Shown: positions 43,701-54,533, numbered from the stretch's first letter. The stretch is DNA of 64,000 nt from Lyophyllum atratum (GCA_014905825.1 JACGCN010000017.1:682001-746000), one strand, 5' to 3'. The notes: a model not told the origin generated them from the sequence alone. Program-made: numbers and translations.

Positions 43701-45112
43701 GCAGGTCCAAGTTTCCATCTGCCTCATCGCGGTCTTCATCGAATGCGATCAGAGTATCTGAAGGGTCGGCGGGTAGTGCATTGGATGATTCCGATGGTGC
43801 AAGGGGTTGAGAATCGGCAATCCGACTTCCGGCTGAACACAGTCTAAGATCACTATCGCACTGAAGAGAATCTGAGGCCAGACTTACGGTAAACCTTCAA
43901 GAGCCAATTCAAGTACGATTTCTTCCAGAGTTTGTGGGGTTCCTTATATGATTCGAGAAAGCTTTTACCCTTGGGCGTTTTCCCAAAGTTTACCCTGAAA
44001 TGTGTCAGTACTAGGGTACGGCAAATAATATGAAGCAACAAACAACGTACATTTGCAGAGAGATATTATTATCCGCTGACGGATTTGGACCGCCTGTGAT
44101 CACAAACGTCGACCAACCACACAATCTATCAATCTCCTCGCAGGTGTCTTCAAGAATTGCAAGAAGGTTCGCAATTACACTTGTAAACATCAGTACTGAC
44201 ATCCAGTGAAAGACGAAGCACTTACCGTTCTCGCTGCTCCACAGATCGTGCCAGGCCTGCCTTTCCATCGTCCAGGATCATCGCTGCGAACTCCTTCCTT
44301 TCGTCTTCCAGAATCTCCTGCACCTGCGCCTTCACTTCATCTGTCTCTGCTTTCCATGCTTTGTCCACCACCTTTTGCCGTGTTGACATGTACCAAGACC
44401 TGAAACTCTTGGAGGCTTTATCCAATACACCGGTTTCCTGCCCATTATCCTCCTTCTCGACAGGCCCATTCTCACCCAAACTCTCCAGGTCGTTCTCAAT
44501 CTCTAACTCGACCTCTTCTACCACGTTCACTGCGGCTTTAGTCACCCCGTGCTCCTTCTCGTAGTTGCCCACCTCGACAGCCATCAACGCACGTATCTTG
44601 TCTTTGTATAACCCTTGATATATTTCCACGGGCTTATGGACCCGCCGCTTCTTAGCCCCGTTGAGGAGAGATGACAAAAGGACGGGCTTTGAACGCTGTG
44701 CACCCTGTTGACCAGCAGCCTTTCTGAACTCGTTCCGGTACCAATTCTTCAACATCTACGATCATACAAGGGATGTCACTCTTAGCTTTCTTCTTTTCAT
44801 ATTTTAGAAAGCACTTACCTCTCGTCGCTTCTTCACAGCAGCTCCCACTATATCCAGGTGCTCTGCCGTCTCAACGTAGTTCTCATGATCGTCATGTTTC
44901 TCAGAAGCAGCTGGCGGAAGTTTTCCAAGCGCAATCAAGGCGTCAACCTCAGGCCAAGCAACGAACCACTCGACCATAAGGTCCGCATGGAACTCGTTGA
45001 GTCTTTTCTCGGATTTCGTGCCCAGTTTTTCAGCCTTCGTCTGTAGGTAGATCGGAAACCTTTTCTTCAAGAATTCGAGCTGAAGGTCGGTAGACCATCT
45101 AGGCGGCGGCAT
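40759..45112 (-). CDS. Agaricomycete-expanded gene of unknown function, interrupted by a Tc1/mariner element
   Basis: Starts at 45112 with MPPPRWSTDLQLEFLKKRFP, then LNEFHADLMVEWFVAWPEVD. The second exon begins MLKNWYRNEFRKA. Further exons read IANLLAILEDTCEEIDRLCG, VITGGPNPSADNNISLQM and VNFGKTPKGKSFLESYKEPH. A long last part (43710 down) is Pro/Gln-rich with a (GGR)n tract at 42515-42590. I recognise the opening W-x-T-x-x-Q-L-x-F-L and K-N-W-Y pattern from a large mushroom family with no known role. At 42270 the frame meets a transposon. Across it the gene resumes at 40880 in frame with VTDSVGSKRKGASTGAG and ends at 40759. Its 5' end is part of a tandem duplication, and the shared promoter lies upstream. 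Confidence 0.6.
40883..42269 (-). mobile_element. Complete Tc1/mariner-type transposon with 24-bp terminal inverted repeats
   Basis: Perfect 24-bp inverted ends at 40883-40906 and 42246-42269 (outer bases CAGTCG...CGACTG) are flanked by TA at 40881-40882 and 42270-42271, the target duplication of this superfamily. Length is 1387 bp. One transposase gene fills most of it. With one TA removed together with the element, the host reading frame is continuous. Confidence 0.93.
41031..42113 (-). CDS. Tc1/mariner-type transposase
   Basis: Exons 42113-41460, 41406-41301 and 41242-41031 give 323 residues. The N-terminal helix-turn-helix reads LSTAEIAKLASCSERTVREV and would bind the inverted ends; a basic linker RGRRRS follows. 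The catalytic triad is complete: CIWLDESAVDGRT (first Asp), VVILDNCTIHHDEEV (second Asp) and PPYSPDFNPIEQAF (Glu), with 35 residues between the second Asp and the Glu. No stop or frameshift was found, so it may still encode an active enzyme. The two introns mean it needs fungal splicing. Confidence 0.9.
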
Positions 45113-45417
45113 TGCAAAAGACGGAATGTGAGGTGAATATCAGACGAGTGGTGGGGTTGTCTATGGTCATGGGCGAGGATATATCATCCATACAGCCTTC
45201 ATATTCTATGATGTATCACGGCCCACAGCCTATCCACCATACAGCAGTAGGCAGCCCAGGATCTCGACCAGGTACGTGGTACACATCAATCCATGATATC
45301 GCTTCGCACAAGTTTTTTTGGCAATTCGATTCATCGATCGGTACGTTTCAGATTGTGTTCATCTAACAATAAATAGGCAGAACTAATCCCCGTCGTCAGA
45401 TCCACATTCTCTGCTCA
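45113..45417. promoter_or_regulatory. Bidirectional promoter, copy 1
   Basis: About 305 bp between divergent ATGs at 45112 (minus) and 45418 (plus). Contains GATATATCATCC and TGATGTATCACGG, related to the palindromes at 39.8-40.6 kb. The plus-strand product here is truncated by the duplication. Confidence 0.5.
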
Positions 45418-45713
45418 ATGAATCCACCACCACCAGCCGGTACCGCCATAGAGAGACCCTGTGCCTCCTGCACCAATACGGCACACGCTCTTCATGTCTT
45501 GTCAAATGCTTTACGGACAGCACATGAAGGTAAGTACTCCTATGCCACCTCATTCCATACTAGATCCTGAGTCTGGACACAGCTGCTGCACGAATTCCGG
45601 TCCCAGTTCCCTCAGGTATGTTCTTCCTGTTCATTTTGTGTTTCCTACTCCTCTGATGCGACGTCCGCATGCAGAAGTTGCATTAGCTATGGGTTAGTTG
45701 CATTAGCTATGGG
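45418..45713 (+). pseudogene. Truncated copy of the RNase H1-N-like gene
   Basis: First two exons and the start of the third are identical to the gene at 46711, then the sequence jumps into the next duplication unit. No complete product is possible. Confidence 0.85.
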
Positions 45714-46405
45714 TCCAATACACCGGTTTCCTGCCCATTATCCTCCTTCTCGACAGGCCCATTCTCACCCAAACTCTCCAGGTCGTTCTCAATCTCTAAC
45801 TCGACCTCTTCTACCACGTTCACTGCGGCTTTAGTCACCCCGTGCTCCTTCTCGTAGTTGCCCACCTCGACAGCCATCAACGCACGTATCTTGTCTTTGT
45901 ATAACCCTTGATATATTTCCACGGGCTTATGGACCCGCCGCTTCTTAGCCCCGTTGAGGAGAGATGACAAAAGGACGGGCTTTGAACGCTGTGCACCCTG
46001 TTGACCAGCAGCCTTTCTGAACTCGTTCCGGTACCAATTCTTCAACATCTACGATCATACAAGGGATGTCACTCTTAGCTTTCTTCTTTTCATATTTTAG
46101 AAAGCACTTACCTCTCGTCGCTTCTTCACAGCAGCTCCCACTATATCCAGGTGCTCTGCCGTCTCAACGTAGTTCTCATGATCGTCATGTTTCTCAGAAG
46201 CAGCTGGCGGAAGTTTTCCAAGCGCAATCAAGGCGTCAACCTCAGGCCAAGCAACGAACCACTCGACCATAAGGTCCGCATGGAACTCGTTGAGTCTTTT
46301 CTCGGATTTCGTGCCCAGTTTTTCAGCCTTCGTCTGTAGGTAGATCGGAAACCTTTTCTTCAAGAATTCGAGCTGAAGGTCGGTAGACCATCTAGGCGGC
46401 GGCAT
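45714..46405 (-). pseudogene. Truncated copy of the WSTDLQLEFL gene
   Basis: Repeats the first exon and most of the second exon of the gene starting at 45112, then ends at the duplication junction after the segment DNGQETGVLD. Confidence 0.85.
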
Positions 46406-46710
46406 TGCAAAAGACGGAATGTGAGGTGAATATCAGACGAGTGGTGGGGTTGTCTATGGTCATGGGCGAGGATATATCATCCATACAGCCTTCATATTCT
46501 ATGATGTATCACGGCCCACAGCCTATCCACCATACAGCAGTAGGCAGCCCAGGATCTCGACCAGGTACGTGGTACACATCAATCCATGATATCGCTTCGC
46601 ACAAGTTTTTTTGGCAATTCGATTCATCGATCGGTACGTTTCAGATTGTGTTCATCTAACAATAAATAGGCAGAACTAATCCCCGTCGTCAGATCCACAT
46701 TCTCTGCTCA
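46406..46710. promoter_or_regulatory. Bidirectional promoter, copy 2
   Basis: Identical copy of 45113-45417, now driving the intact plus-strand gene at 46711 and the truncated minus-strand copy. Confidence 0.5.
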
Positions 46711-47645
46711 ATGAATCCACCACCACCAGCCGGTACCGCCATAGAGAGACCCTGTGCCTCCTGCACCAATACGGCACACGCTCTTCATGTCTTGTCAAAT
46801 GCTTTACGGACAGCACATGAAGGTAAGTACTCCTATGCCACCTCATTCCATACTAGATCCTGAGTCTGGACACAGCTGCTGCACGAATTCCGGTCCCAGT
46901 TCCCTCAGGTATGTTCTTCCTGTTCATTTTGTGTTTCCTACTCCTCTGATGCGACGTCCGCATGCAGAAGTTGCATTAGCTATGGGTTATCGCTCCCCAG
47001 ATCCAGTTGAGATGCCTGAACCGCTGCGTGAGTTGTGTGATCGTCTTGGCTACTTTGTCATCCAAGGTACGCTAGCCAACTCTCTGTTTCAGCTCTCCAT
47101 TTGAGATCAATTTGAAGATACACCCAAGAATCATTCACGTGGCCGTGATGTGGCTGCGGAGCGGGCAGAATGTTCAGCTGCACCTGGCCCTCGTGGAGGC
47201 GTAAGCCCCCATAAAGGGAATGATGAAGACACTAGCGTCGTATGGATCTCTTCGGATTCGGACAGCTCATCAGAATCATCCTCCCCAAGCCCACATGAGA
47301 CGCCTGGTATTTGTCCTTTCTCACTCCTGAATTGAAATATGCTGACATACTTTATCCAAAGCTCCACCCTCTCCGACGGTTCAGCCCCGTCGGAGCCGAT
47401 GGTATGTGGTTACACTCGGCCGAAACCCTGGTGTATTCTCGGACTCGTACGTTACTTGTCCTTGATGTCATTCCTATACCGAACTGATGCATTTTCTCAG
47501 CCTCCATCTCAATCCCAACATGACAGGTATTTCTGGCGCTACTGCGCAGAGCTACAAAACCAAGGCTGAAGCTACGAAAGCCTACAATGATGCTTTGCGT
47601 GATGGTCGTGTCGTGCGTGTCACCGAGGAGGTTCTGACTCATTAG
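46711..47645 (+). CDS. Protein with an RNase H1 N-terminal-like (viroplasmin-type) domain
   Basis: Exons 46711-46822, 46876-46908, 46968-47066, 47118-47306, 47362-47446 and 47501-47645 give about 220 residues. The N-terminus has a CxxC (RPCASCTNTAHAL). The middle is disordered with an acidic serine run (SSDSDSSSESSSPSP). The C-terminus reads WYVVTLGRNPGVFSDS, then GISGATAQSYKTKAEATKAY and NDALRDGRVVRV. That pattern (aromatic-V-V-x-x-G-R-x-x-G-V-[FY], then G-x-x-G-A-x-x-x-x-[YF]-x-T-x-x-E-A) matches the small double-stranded RNA/RNA-DNA hybrid-binding domain at the N-terminus of RNase H1. Mushrooms carry it on many uncharacterised proteins. No catalytic RNase H domain is present. Divergent to the duplicated gene on its left. 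Confidence 0.68.
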
Positions 47646-47682
47646 CGTTGCCAGTTTACGCTATATACAATTGTTAAGAGTT

Positions 47683-48497
47683 TTATGATGAATATATGTC
47701 TTGATCTCCCCCGCCAGTGTCCGAGTCTATGCCATCGTGATGTTCGCTAACCTCCTCTTCTTTGTTGACAGGCTCCATCACCATTCTCGCCGTTGTTCTG
47801 CCCTCGTTGACTGCACAAAGGTCGGGTAGAAGCGATGTTTTGATGTCCAGTATTGTAAGTCCCTTCACCAGAACTTCGATTAATCCGCATTTGAGCCTCC
47901 ATAGCTGCTTGACCTTATATGTCTCCAGTGGTAGACGCCCATCCATGTCGTGCAACCCCCGAAGTAGTTGCCTTCCCACCTCGGCATGATTCTCCAACTG
48001 AACTCTCCATTCCTCGACCCGCTCATCCTCCACAGCCAACTGGAAGGATCTCTCGATTCCGATTGCCCAAAACGTCACGCCTCCCCATCCTTCTGCCCAA
48101 TCAAAAATCTGTATTGTCAGCGGGGTGAGTTTGTCCATCTCCACAAAGCTATCAGGATCGGGGAGGGGCTCCGGAGGGCAAGGGCCTATCATCGAATTGA
48201 CGGCTTCACCGTACATAGCCCATTGGTTGTTTCTCTTAGTTGCACGAAAATCCGACGGGAGCCTAGGGGTAGAAGCGCGACTTGATTGGGCTGGTGACTC
48301 GACAGCTTTCTTCTTTCTCTCCTCCTCACGGCGTAGTCGTGCACGTTCCACATTTTTCTCTCTAGCCTCCGGATGACTGTAGACTTATCAATAGCAAATT
48401 AATGTGTGCAAGGTAGTATGACATACTTTTTGTAATAGCGTTGGTATTTTGTCAAACCGTCTGCCCCCCTCTTTGGTGAGACTTGACTGTCGTCCAT
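47683..48497 (-). CDS. Hypothetical protein with a basic N-terminal helix, agaricomycete family
   Basis: Exons 48497-48427 and 48376-47683 give 254 residues. The ATG at 48497 is supported because the two exons join into KYQRYYKNHPEAREKN then VERARLRREEERKKKA, a strongly basic helix seen at the start of many mushroom proteins of unknown function. The remainder contains NNQWAMYGEAVNSMIGPCPP and a helical region (VEEWRVQLENHAEVGRQLLR), ending in an acidic tail. DNA or RNA binding by the basic helix is a guess. Converges with the RNase H1-N-like gene (38 bp between stops). Confidence 0.6.
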
Positions 48498-49004
48498 TGC
48501 CTGACTTAAGAAATAAGTAAGGGAGGACCGGAGAAAGGAAGTGACTGAAATCGCTCAGAAGATGCAACCGAACGTTGGGTACACTTCCAAATTCAACTGG
48601 GTACGCTACCCAATTCAACCGGATACCCCACCAGATTGAAGTGGATACACCACCCAAAGCGACCTTCAGATCCAACTTGAACTCATATGGCTTATCTACA
48701 GTGACCTACGCATGTACACCACCAACGCGCGCAACCAGAAACAACCGGAAATCTAGATTGATCATAGATTCATGAGACAAGCGAGATTGAAATCAAAAAA
48801 TGAGATTAGAATTTAAGAACTTAAGCGTGAGTGCCTGCCCACATGCCACTATATCCATGTTTGGTAACCTTGTTGTTTGAGCGGGACCATCGCCGACAAA
48901 AAGTTCGAGAGGGCTCAGTGGAGGCAAAAGCCGAGCCCACTTCAGGCAGCCACCTACCCCTACCTCATTAGGTTTGATTGTCCCACCAAAAAATTAGGCC
49001 TAAC
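48498..49004. other. Upstream region of the basic-helix gene
   Basis: No gene. Near 48575-48660 a short phrase, GGGTACGCTACCCAATTCAAC and variants, is repeated three or four times. Confidence 0.4.
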
Positions 49005-49230
49005 TAGGGCAGATTCTATGGTGCCATCCCATCATGTGGGGGCTCTCCCTCCCTACGGCCTGGGGGCTCCCAAGTCCATGGGGGCCACCCACATTTTTGC
49101 TGTATGGGAGCTCCCATGAGGCATTGGATCCACCCATTTTAGGGGCTCTCCCACCTTGTCACACTATATATGTCACACCTTGAGGGGGCTCCCCAGTACT
49201 CAGGGGACCACCCTTTCTAAAATTTCAGCA
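49005..49230 (+). repeat. Outer copies of the GGGGGCTCCC-type minisatellite
   Basis: Spaced phrases such as GGGGGCTCTCCC, GGGGGCTCCCAAGTCCATGG, GGGAGCTCCCATG and GGGGGCTCCCC are related to the dense array at 49.7-50.6 kb but less regular. Confidence 0.6.
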
Positions 49231-49244
49231 CATCCGTTATTCAG

Positions 49245-49680
49245 TTCCTTATAGTGCTGTAATGTATTTAAAATGATGCCTTATATACTGTTCTGATCTT
49301 GTAACACCCAAACACCTGTCCTGGGTGGTCTGAAGGGCCTCTCCAAATCCCAGAAAGGTTAGCACACCCTCCCCTACGTGAACATAACTTACTAAAATTT
49401 TCTGCCTGCTCTCAGAAGGCTGCAATGTATTTTAAATAATGCCTTACATGCTTTCGTAGTATTTTGACACAGAAACACCCATCCTGGAAGGTCAGAATGG
49501 TCTTTCCAAACCCTAACAAGTTTAGCTCATCCTCTCTTTACCTAGATGTGACTGATGAATAATTCCTAACCCCTCTCAGAAGGCCGCAATGTATTTTAAG
49601 TAATGCCTTACATGCTTTTTCTGTGTTTCAACATAGGAACCCTGGGCAGTTAGAAAGCTCTCTCCAAACCCTAACAAACC
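49245..49680. repeat. ~155-175-bp tandem repeat, about 2.5 copies
   Basis: CTGCAATGTATTTTAAATAATGC-like phrases recur near 49257, 49430 and 49585, each followed by CCTTACATGC, then CACCC..CCTGG and CTCTCCAAACCCTAACAA. AT-rich and diverged, directly outside the minisatellite. Confidence 0.75.
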
Positions 49681-49684
49681 AGCA

Positions 49685-50640
49685 TATCAGCGTTGGGGCC
49701 TCCCCAACAAGAAGTGGGTGCTCCCCTATCAGGTATATGGGGCCTCCCCAATGAGAAGTGGGTGCTCCCCTGCCCGGTATGTGGGTGCTCCCGAAGACAA
49801 GCGGGGGCTCCCTCAAGGCCGATGGGGCCTCCCCAACGACAAGTGGATGCTCCCCTACCAGATAAGTGGGTGGTCCTAGAGGCAAATGGGAGCTACCATA
49901 TGAGCATTGGGGCCTCCCCAACGACAAGTGGATGCTCCCCTACCAGATAAGTGGGTGGTCCTAGAGGCAAATGGGAGCTACCATATGAGCATTGGGGCCT
50001 CCCCAATGACAAGTGGGTGCTCCCCTGCCAGGTATGTGGTTGCTCCCAAAGACAAGCGGGGGCTCCCTCAAGGCCGATGGGGCCTCCCCAACAACAAGTG
50101 GGTGCTCCCCTGCCAGGTATGTGGGTGCTCCCGAAGACAAGCGGGGGCTCCCTCAAGGCCGATGGGGCCTCCCCAACGACAAGTGGGTGCTCCCCTGCCA
50201 GATATGTGGGTGCTCCCGAAGACAAGCGGGGGCTCCCTCAAGGCCGATGGGGCCTCCCCAACGACAAGTGGGTGCTCCCCTACCAGATAAGTGGGTGGTC
50301 CCAGAGGCAAATGGGAGCTACCATATGAGCATTGGGGCCTCCCCAACGACAAGTGGGTGCTCCCCTGCCAGGTATGTGGGTGCTCCCGAAGACAAGCGGG
50401 GGCCCCCTCAAGGCCGATGGGTGCTCCCCAATGACAAGTGGATGCTCCCCTACCAGATAAGTGGGTGCTCGCTACAGCGGATGGGTGCTCCCAAAGACAA
50501 GTGGGCTCTCCCTCGTTAGCAGTTGGACCTCCCTCAAGATGAATGGGTGCTCCCCAGAGACGAATGGGTGCTCCCCAGAGACAAGTGGTGGCTCCTCCCT
50601 CTTATGCATAAGGGTGCTCCCATTGGGTATTTATGGATGC
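49685..50640 (+). repeat. GGGTGCTCCC minisatellite with higher-order structure
   Basis: Roughly thirty monomers of 25-32 bp built on GG(T/G)GCTCCC or GGGGCCTCCCC. Blocks of five or six distinct monomers (ACGACAAGTGGGTGCTCCCC, then GTATGTGGGTGCTCCCGAAG, then ACAAGCGGGGGCTCCCTCAA, then GGCCGATGGGGCCTCCCCAA) repeat as higher-order units with few differences, so amplification is recent. Confidence 0.9.
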
Positions 50641-50795
50641 CCCCCACAATCACATATTTTGTACGAGTCCACATCAGCTATGCACAAACTTGATACCCAT
50701 GTCACACTGGTGGACACAATATAAGGAGATCCATGAAGCATAGAAGACATACAGCACAAATCTACACATATAAAGAATGACATGATGAAGTGTCC

Positions 50796-53700
50796 TTACT
50801 GACCCCCCTCTGAACGTGAAGGGACGGAGGACTGCTCATGATGGACCTTCCGTTTCTTAGACTGCCTGTCATCAGTACCCTCGCGATCATCACGTGCATG
50901 GCGCGTGCGGTCCAGATGACCTTCTCTACCACGAGAAGGGACGGGCCGGGTTGAACTGGAGACAGAGGGATCCCGACGAGCAGAGTGATGGCGTACATGG
51001 TCTCGATATCGCTCTCTCCGAGGAGAACAATCTTGCCTGGGTGGTGGAGAATGGGATCGGCGCGAGCGAGAATATGAGCGGGAGCGTCGAGAGCGGGATC
51101 GGTAACGTCGAGAATGGGAAGGGGAATGGTAGCGCCGGGATCGAGATCGAGATCGTGAGCGCGAGTCGGATGAAGAGTGGGAGCGGGAGCGAGAACGGGA
51201 ATGACGACGACGGGAGCGGGGGTGGTCATGACGAGAAGCGGCAGAATCTCGACTTAGATCAGCAGCTGAATTTCCCCGGGCTGCCCTGACCTGCAGTGCC
51301 TCACGCTGCCTAGAGGGATTGGAGCTCGTGGTGCTGGCTGGGGCATGACGAGCCGCGATGGCTGTGGAAGACTTCTTCTTCGATGGTGGTGGGATCTCCT
51401 CGATCTCATCTTCAGACGAGTGGGCATTGGTCGGCAACTTGTTTCTTAGCTTTTTCGCCAATGACGAGCCCTTTCGTGTCGCGCGCGTTTTTGCGGAGAT
51501 CATGGCTTGGTATTTGGGTGAGTCTGAAACTGAGATGACCGGGCGGCCATCGGTGTTGACCACGAGAGGCACATCACCCAGCAGGGGGTCGTCTGCAGCA
51601 AGTTCTTCATGTTCTAGCAACTGTCGTAAGGATCGAGACCAATGAAAAGAGGTACCACTTACCATCAGTCCACTCAACGATCATGATTGACGAGTCGTCA
51701 TCGGGCACAAGTCGGGCGCGGTTGCTCTCTTTAATAAGCGAGTGGGGTATGCCGCCTTCCGGGCTGTGGAGTTCGAAGCCCCGCGCAGGCGCACGGACAG
51801 AAGGGGGCCAGTTCACGATACAGAGCTTGTGTTCAAATGCGAGATCTCCCCAAGCGACCCATGGCATCTTGATTTTTTTACAATCCTCAAGAGAGTGCAT
51901 CCCGCGAGCATATAAGATTTTGCCTGATTAGCGCATGAGAATGATCCACCTGCAAGGCTTGGAAAAGGGACATACCGATGTCACTCCGTAAATAATTAGT
52001 AAACACACGTCTGGCACAGTCTCGTTCCTTCTCATTAGGATTTGCCCGGATCGAGACCGCGAAAAGCTCCTCCCCGACTTCTAGTCCCTTCAATTTCATC
52101 TCCTCAACCCTAATCCCAAGTCAGCGAGAGCACCAAGTGTGTAAAACAGAACCCACCTTAGCATTCCCTGGTAATCACCCAGCTGTGTTGCAATCGTTGC
52201 CTTGTGAGCATTGCGAAGGCCGGCATAAGCTTGTGTACCGCCCCAGGCCAGGCCAGGAAGGGAGTAGCCTTCCACATCCGTGTTGATGGCAAAACCAAAG
52301 ACGTGGATTCCGTACGATTCATAAGCCTGCGCACTCTAAAAATGAGGACACGTAAGACATCGCAGATAAGTGATAAAAAAAAGTTGACTCACATATTGAA
52401 TGAATTTATCGGCCACTGATGTCATGACCTTCCCAAATTTTCCGTCAGCCTTCATGGCAGGTGCGTAATCTGCGATGCGGTCCTTGAACCAGGTGACGAT
52501 CGGCTCCATGCACTCAGCCTCACGATCGGGGTCCTCCCAGTCTTCACCGAGTTCCGACTTCAGATGCTTCTCGTATTCATCAGCGAGGAATCTCGCCCAA
52601 ACAGATGCCTTGGCTGAACCAAAAATCAACAGGATGTGCGACGATACAGACACATGACTTACTGCCTTTCTCCCTCTTCTCCTGTCCATGAACCCCGTAC
52701 CAAGCCTGGAAAGCATTCCATCGATTAACTTCGTGACGCGGGATAGGTACTGATTGTCCGACGAGCTGATAAAGGGACAGCACAGGCTTGTTGTACTGCC
52801 CTGCAATCTCCTCCATGCGTCGTTGGTAATCGGCATGGGCAGTGAACGCTGCTTCCTTCGCAGCCTCCGAGATGGGGCCAGGCTTGAATGACGGGCGACC
52901 TCCTGCCTCATCTCCATCTTGATTTTCCAACACACGTTCCTTACCCTTACGTCTGGGCTTGGACTTCCTTTTTCCCTTCTTCGCGCCCTGAGTTGCGTCT
53001 TCCAGAGAAGAAGTCCCGGAGCTATCATCCCCAGCAATCGACGCGCGCGGACGCGCGAGCTGAGAGCGCAATTCCTGCTCCATGGTGACCTCATCCTCCT
53101 CGTCCTGCTCTTCAATGGTAACTGGCCGACGATAGTCCGGCACACGTGCAAGCCGACGCTCCTTCTCCAGCTGAGTCTCCTCAAAATCTGATCCAGAAGG
53201 CTGAGACTCGACGTCGTCATGGATGGGAGTGGTAGTGGTGAGGATCGGCGGGGGAGGTGGAGAGTTGTCTTCATGAATGGGAGTGGCAGTGGTGGGGATC
53301 GGCGGGGGAGGTGGAGGGTTGTCTTCATGAATGGGAGTGGCAGTGGTGGGGATCGGCGGGGGAGCTGGAGGGTTGTCTTCATGAATGGGAGTGGCAGTGG
53401 TGGGGATCGGTGGCGGAGGACGTCCAGGTGCAGGTGAGCGTCGGAAGCCGACACGAGAGGACACAAATGGATCCTGGTTGGGATCCTGGTGCACTGGAAC
53501 CGAGCCCCTTGCTTGTGGAGTGGGCCTGGGGCGGGAGGCGGTCTTTGGCGCCACTGAGGGATTAGCCTGGTCCTCCGACTCATTTCCTGCAGAATACGGG
53601 TCAATATCGACCGGTAAATCCGATGATAGACTCTACGGACCTTCTGTACCATGTCTGTCGTGAGTTTCCTCATGCCCAGCATCAAGTTGGGTTTGGTCTT

Positions 53701-54276
53701 CTGCTCCGACACTCGTCAGTTGCAATTGCGGCGTGTATTGGACGGAACTTACCTTCGCCTTCGTTTATATCCTTGGCCCCATCCCCAGAGATGGTAGCAG
53801 CGGCAGACAAATCTTCGCCTTCATTGTTCCCTTCTACATATGAAGTTGTTAGCGGCAATTGACTTTTGCAATCAATTATATCTTACCTTCCTCTTCGTCA
53901 CTACGCAGGGCAGCTGCTGTGACGGGGGAGTGATCAGTCAGTTACCGTTGAGGCGCGACCCAAGAAGAACTTACCCTTTTCGTGGTCTGCGTCCTCTTCT
54001 GCGCGATTATCTTCCTCTTCGTCCTCTCTGTCTTGCGCGACATCGGTCACCTTGCCGCGTTTGCTCCGCCTCCTGGTCGAGTTCCCTTTATGTCGTTGCA
54101 ATTAGATGTGAAATTGGACAGTCCACCGATTAATTCTTACCTGCATCCTCTTGATCGTCATCGACAAGGTTATCGGAAGCCTGCTTCTTGTTTCCTCGTT
54201 GCGGCGCTTTCCGAGCTGGCACTGGCACCCTGCCTTTCCCGCGTTGCGACTTAGAACGAGTTTTGGGATTCGCCAT
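50796..54276 (-). CDS. Large multi-exon protein of an agaricomycete-expanded family, with RS-like tail
   Basis: Starts at the ATG at 54276 (MANPKTRSKSQRGKGR) and runs through about ten exons. Several small acidic exons lead to a Pro-rich repeat (PPPPIPTTATPIHEDN, about four copies). The conserved core reads YNKPVLSLYQLVGQSVPIPR then HEVNRWNAFQAWYGVHGQEK. Later exons give SVWARFLADEYEKHLKSELG, SAQAYESYGIHVFGFAINTD, LGDYQGMLR, RDCARRVFTNYLRSDIG, MPWVAWGDLAFEHKLCIVNW and PPSVRAPARGF. The last exon (about 51610-50796) ends in a long arginine-serine dipeptide region. I recognise the core motifs from a large mushroom gene family without assigned function, often met near transposons. The RS tail suggests nuclear speckle or RNA-associated localisation; that is inference. 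Confidence 0.65.
53215..53420. repeat. ~60-bp coding minisatellite (about 3.5 copies)
   Basis: Unit begins GGTTGTCTTCATGAATGGGA and continues GTGGCAGTGGTGGGGATCGG; it encodes the Pro-rich repeat with ATPIHEDN in the gene on the minus strand. Copies differ at only a few bases and keep frame. Confidence 0.88.
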
Positions 54277-54533
54277 AGCTACAAGGCAAGTCAGAAGAAA
54301 GAAATGATCCAAATTGACAAAGGGTGCGTACCGTGGTTGCGTACATGCAATTACTCTGCGGCGGCCGGGCGAGCCTGGATTCTAGAACAAAAAAAAGGGG
54401 GGACTTGATCCTGTGAGCCGAGCGGGAAAACCTAGAACACGCCCTGGAGGCGAACGTTTCAGAACTGTAAATTCAGGAGTACATGAATACATGTGATTGC
54501 AAAAAAAATATGTAGCATGCGGACGATGAAATA

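Larger units (their letters stand above)
44421..45713. repeat. Tandem duplication, first 1293-bp unit
   Basis: Sequence from TCCAATACACCGG at 44421 is repeated from 45714 with an offset of 1293. Encoded peptides in both units are identical over their shared length. The junction repeats GTTGCATTAGCTATGGG. This unit holds the intact 5' half of the minus-strand gene and a truncated 5' part of the plus-strand gene. Confidence 0.95.
45714..47006. repeat. Tandem duplication, second 1293-bp unit
   Basis: Second copy of the unit at 44421. It holds a truncated 5' part of the minus-strand gene (46405 to about 45714) and the intact start of the plus-strand gene at 46711. Confidence 0.95.

Noticed and set aside
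49693..50519. Several open frames through the minisatellite
   Set aside because: They only translate the ~28-bp repeat in different frames; no start context, splice sites or non-repeat sequence.
49685..50640. CRISPR-like array
   Set aside because: Repeats are contiguous and diverge monomer by monomer with no unique spacers; the organism is eukaryotic.
50894..51289. Plus-strand frame rich in SGSGSENG
   Set aside because: Antisense of the arginine-serine tail of the minus-strand gene.
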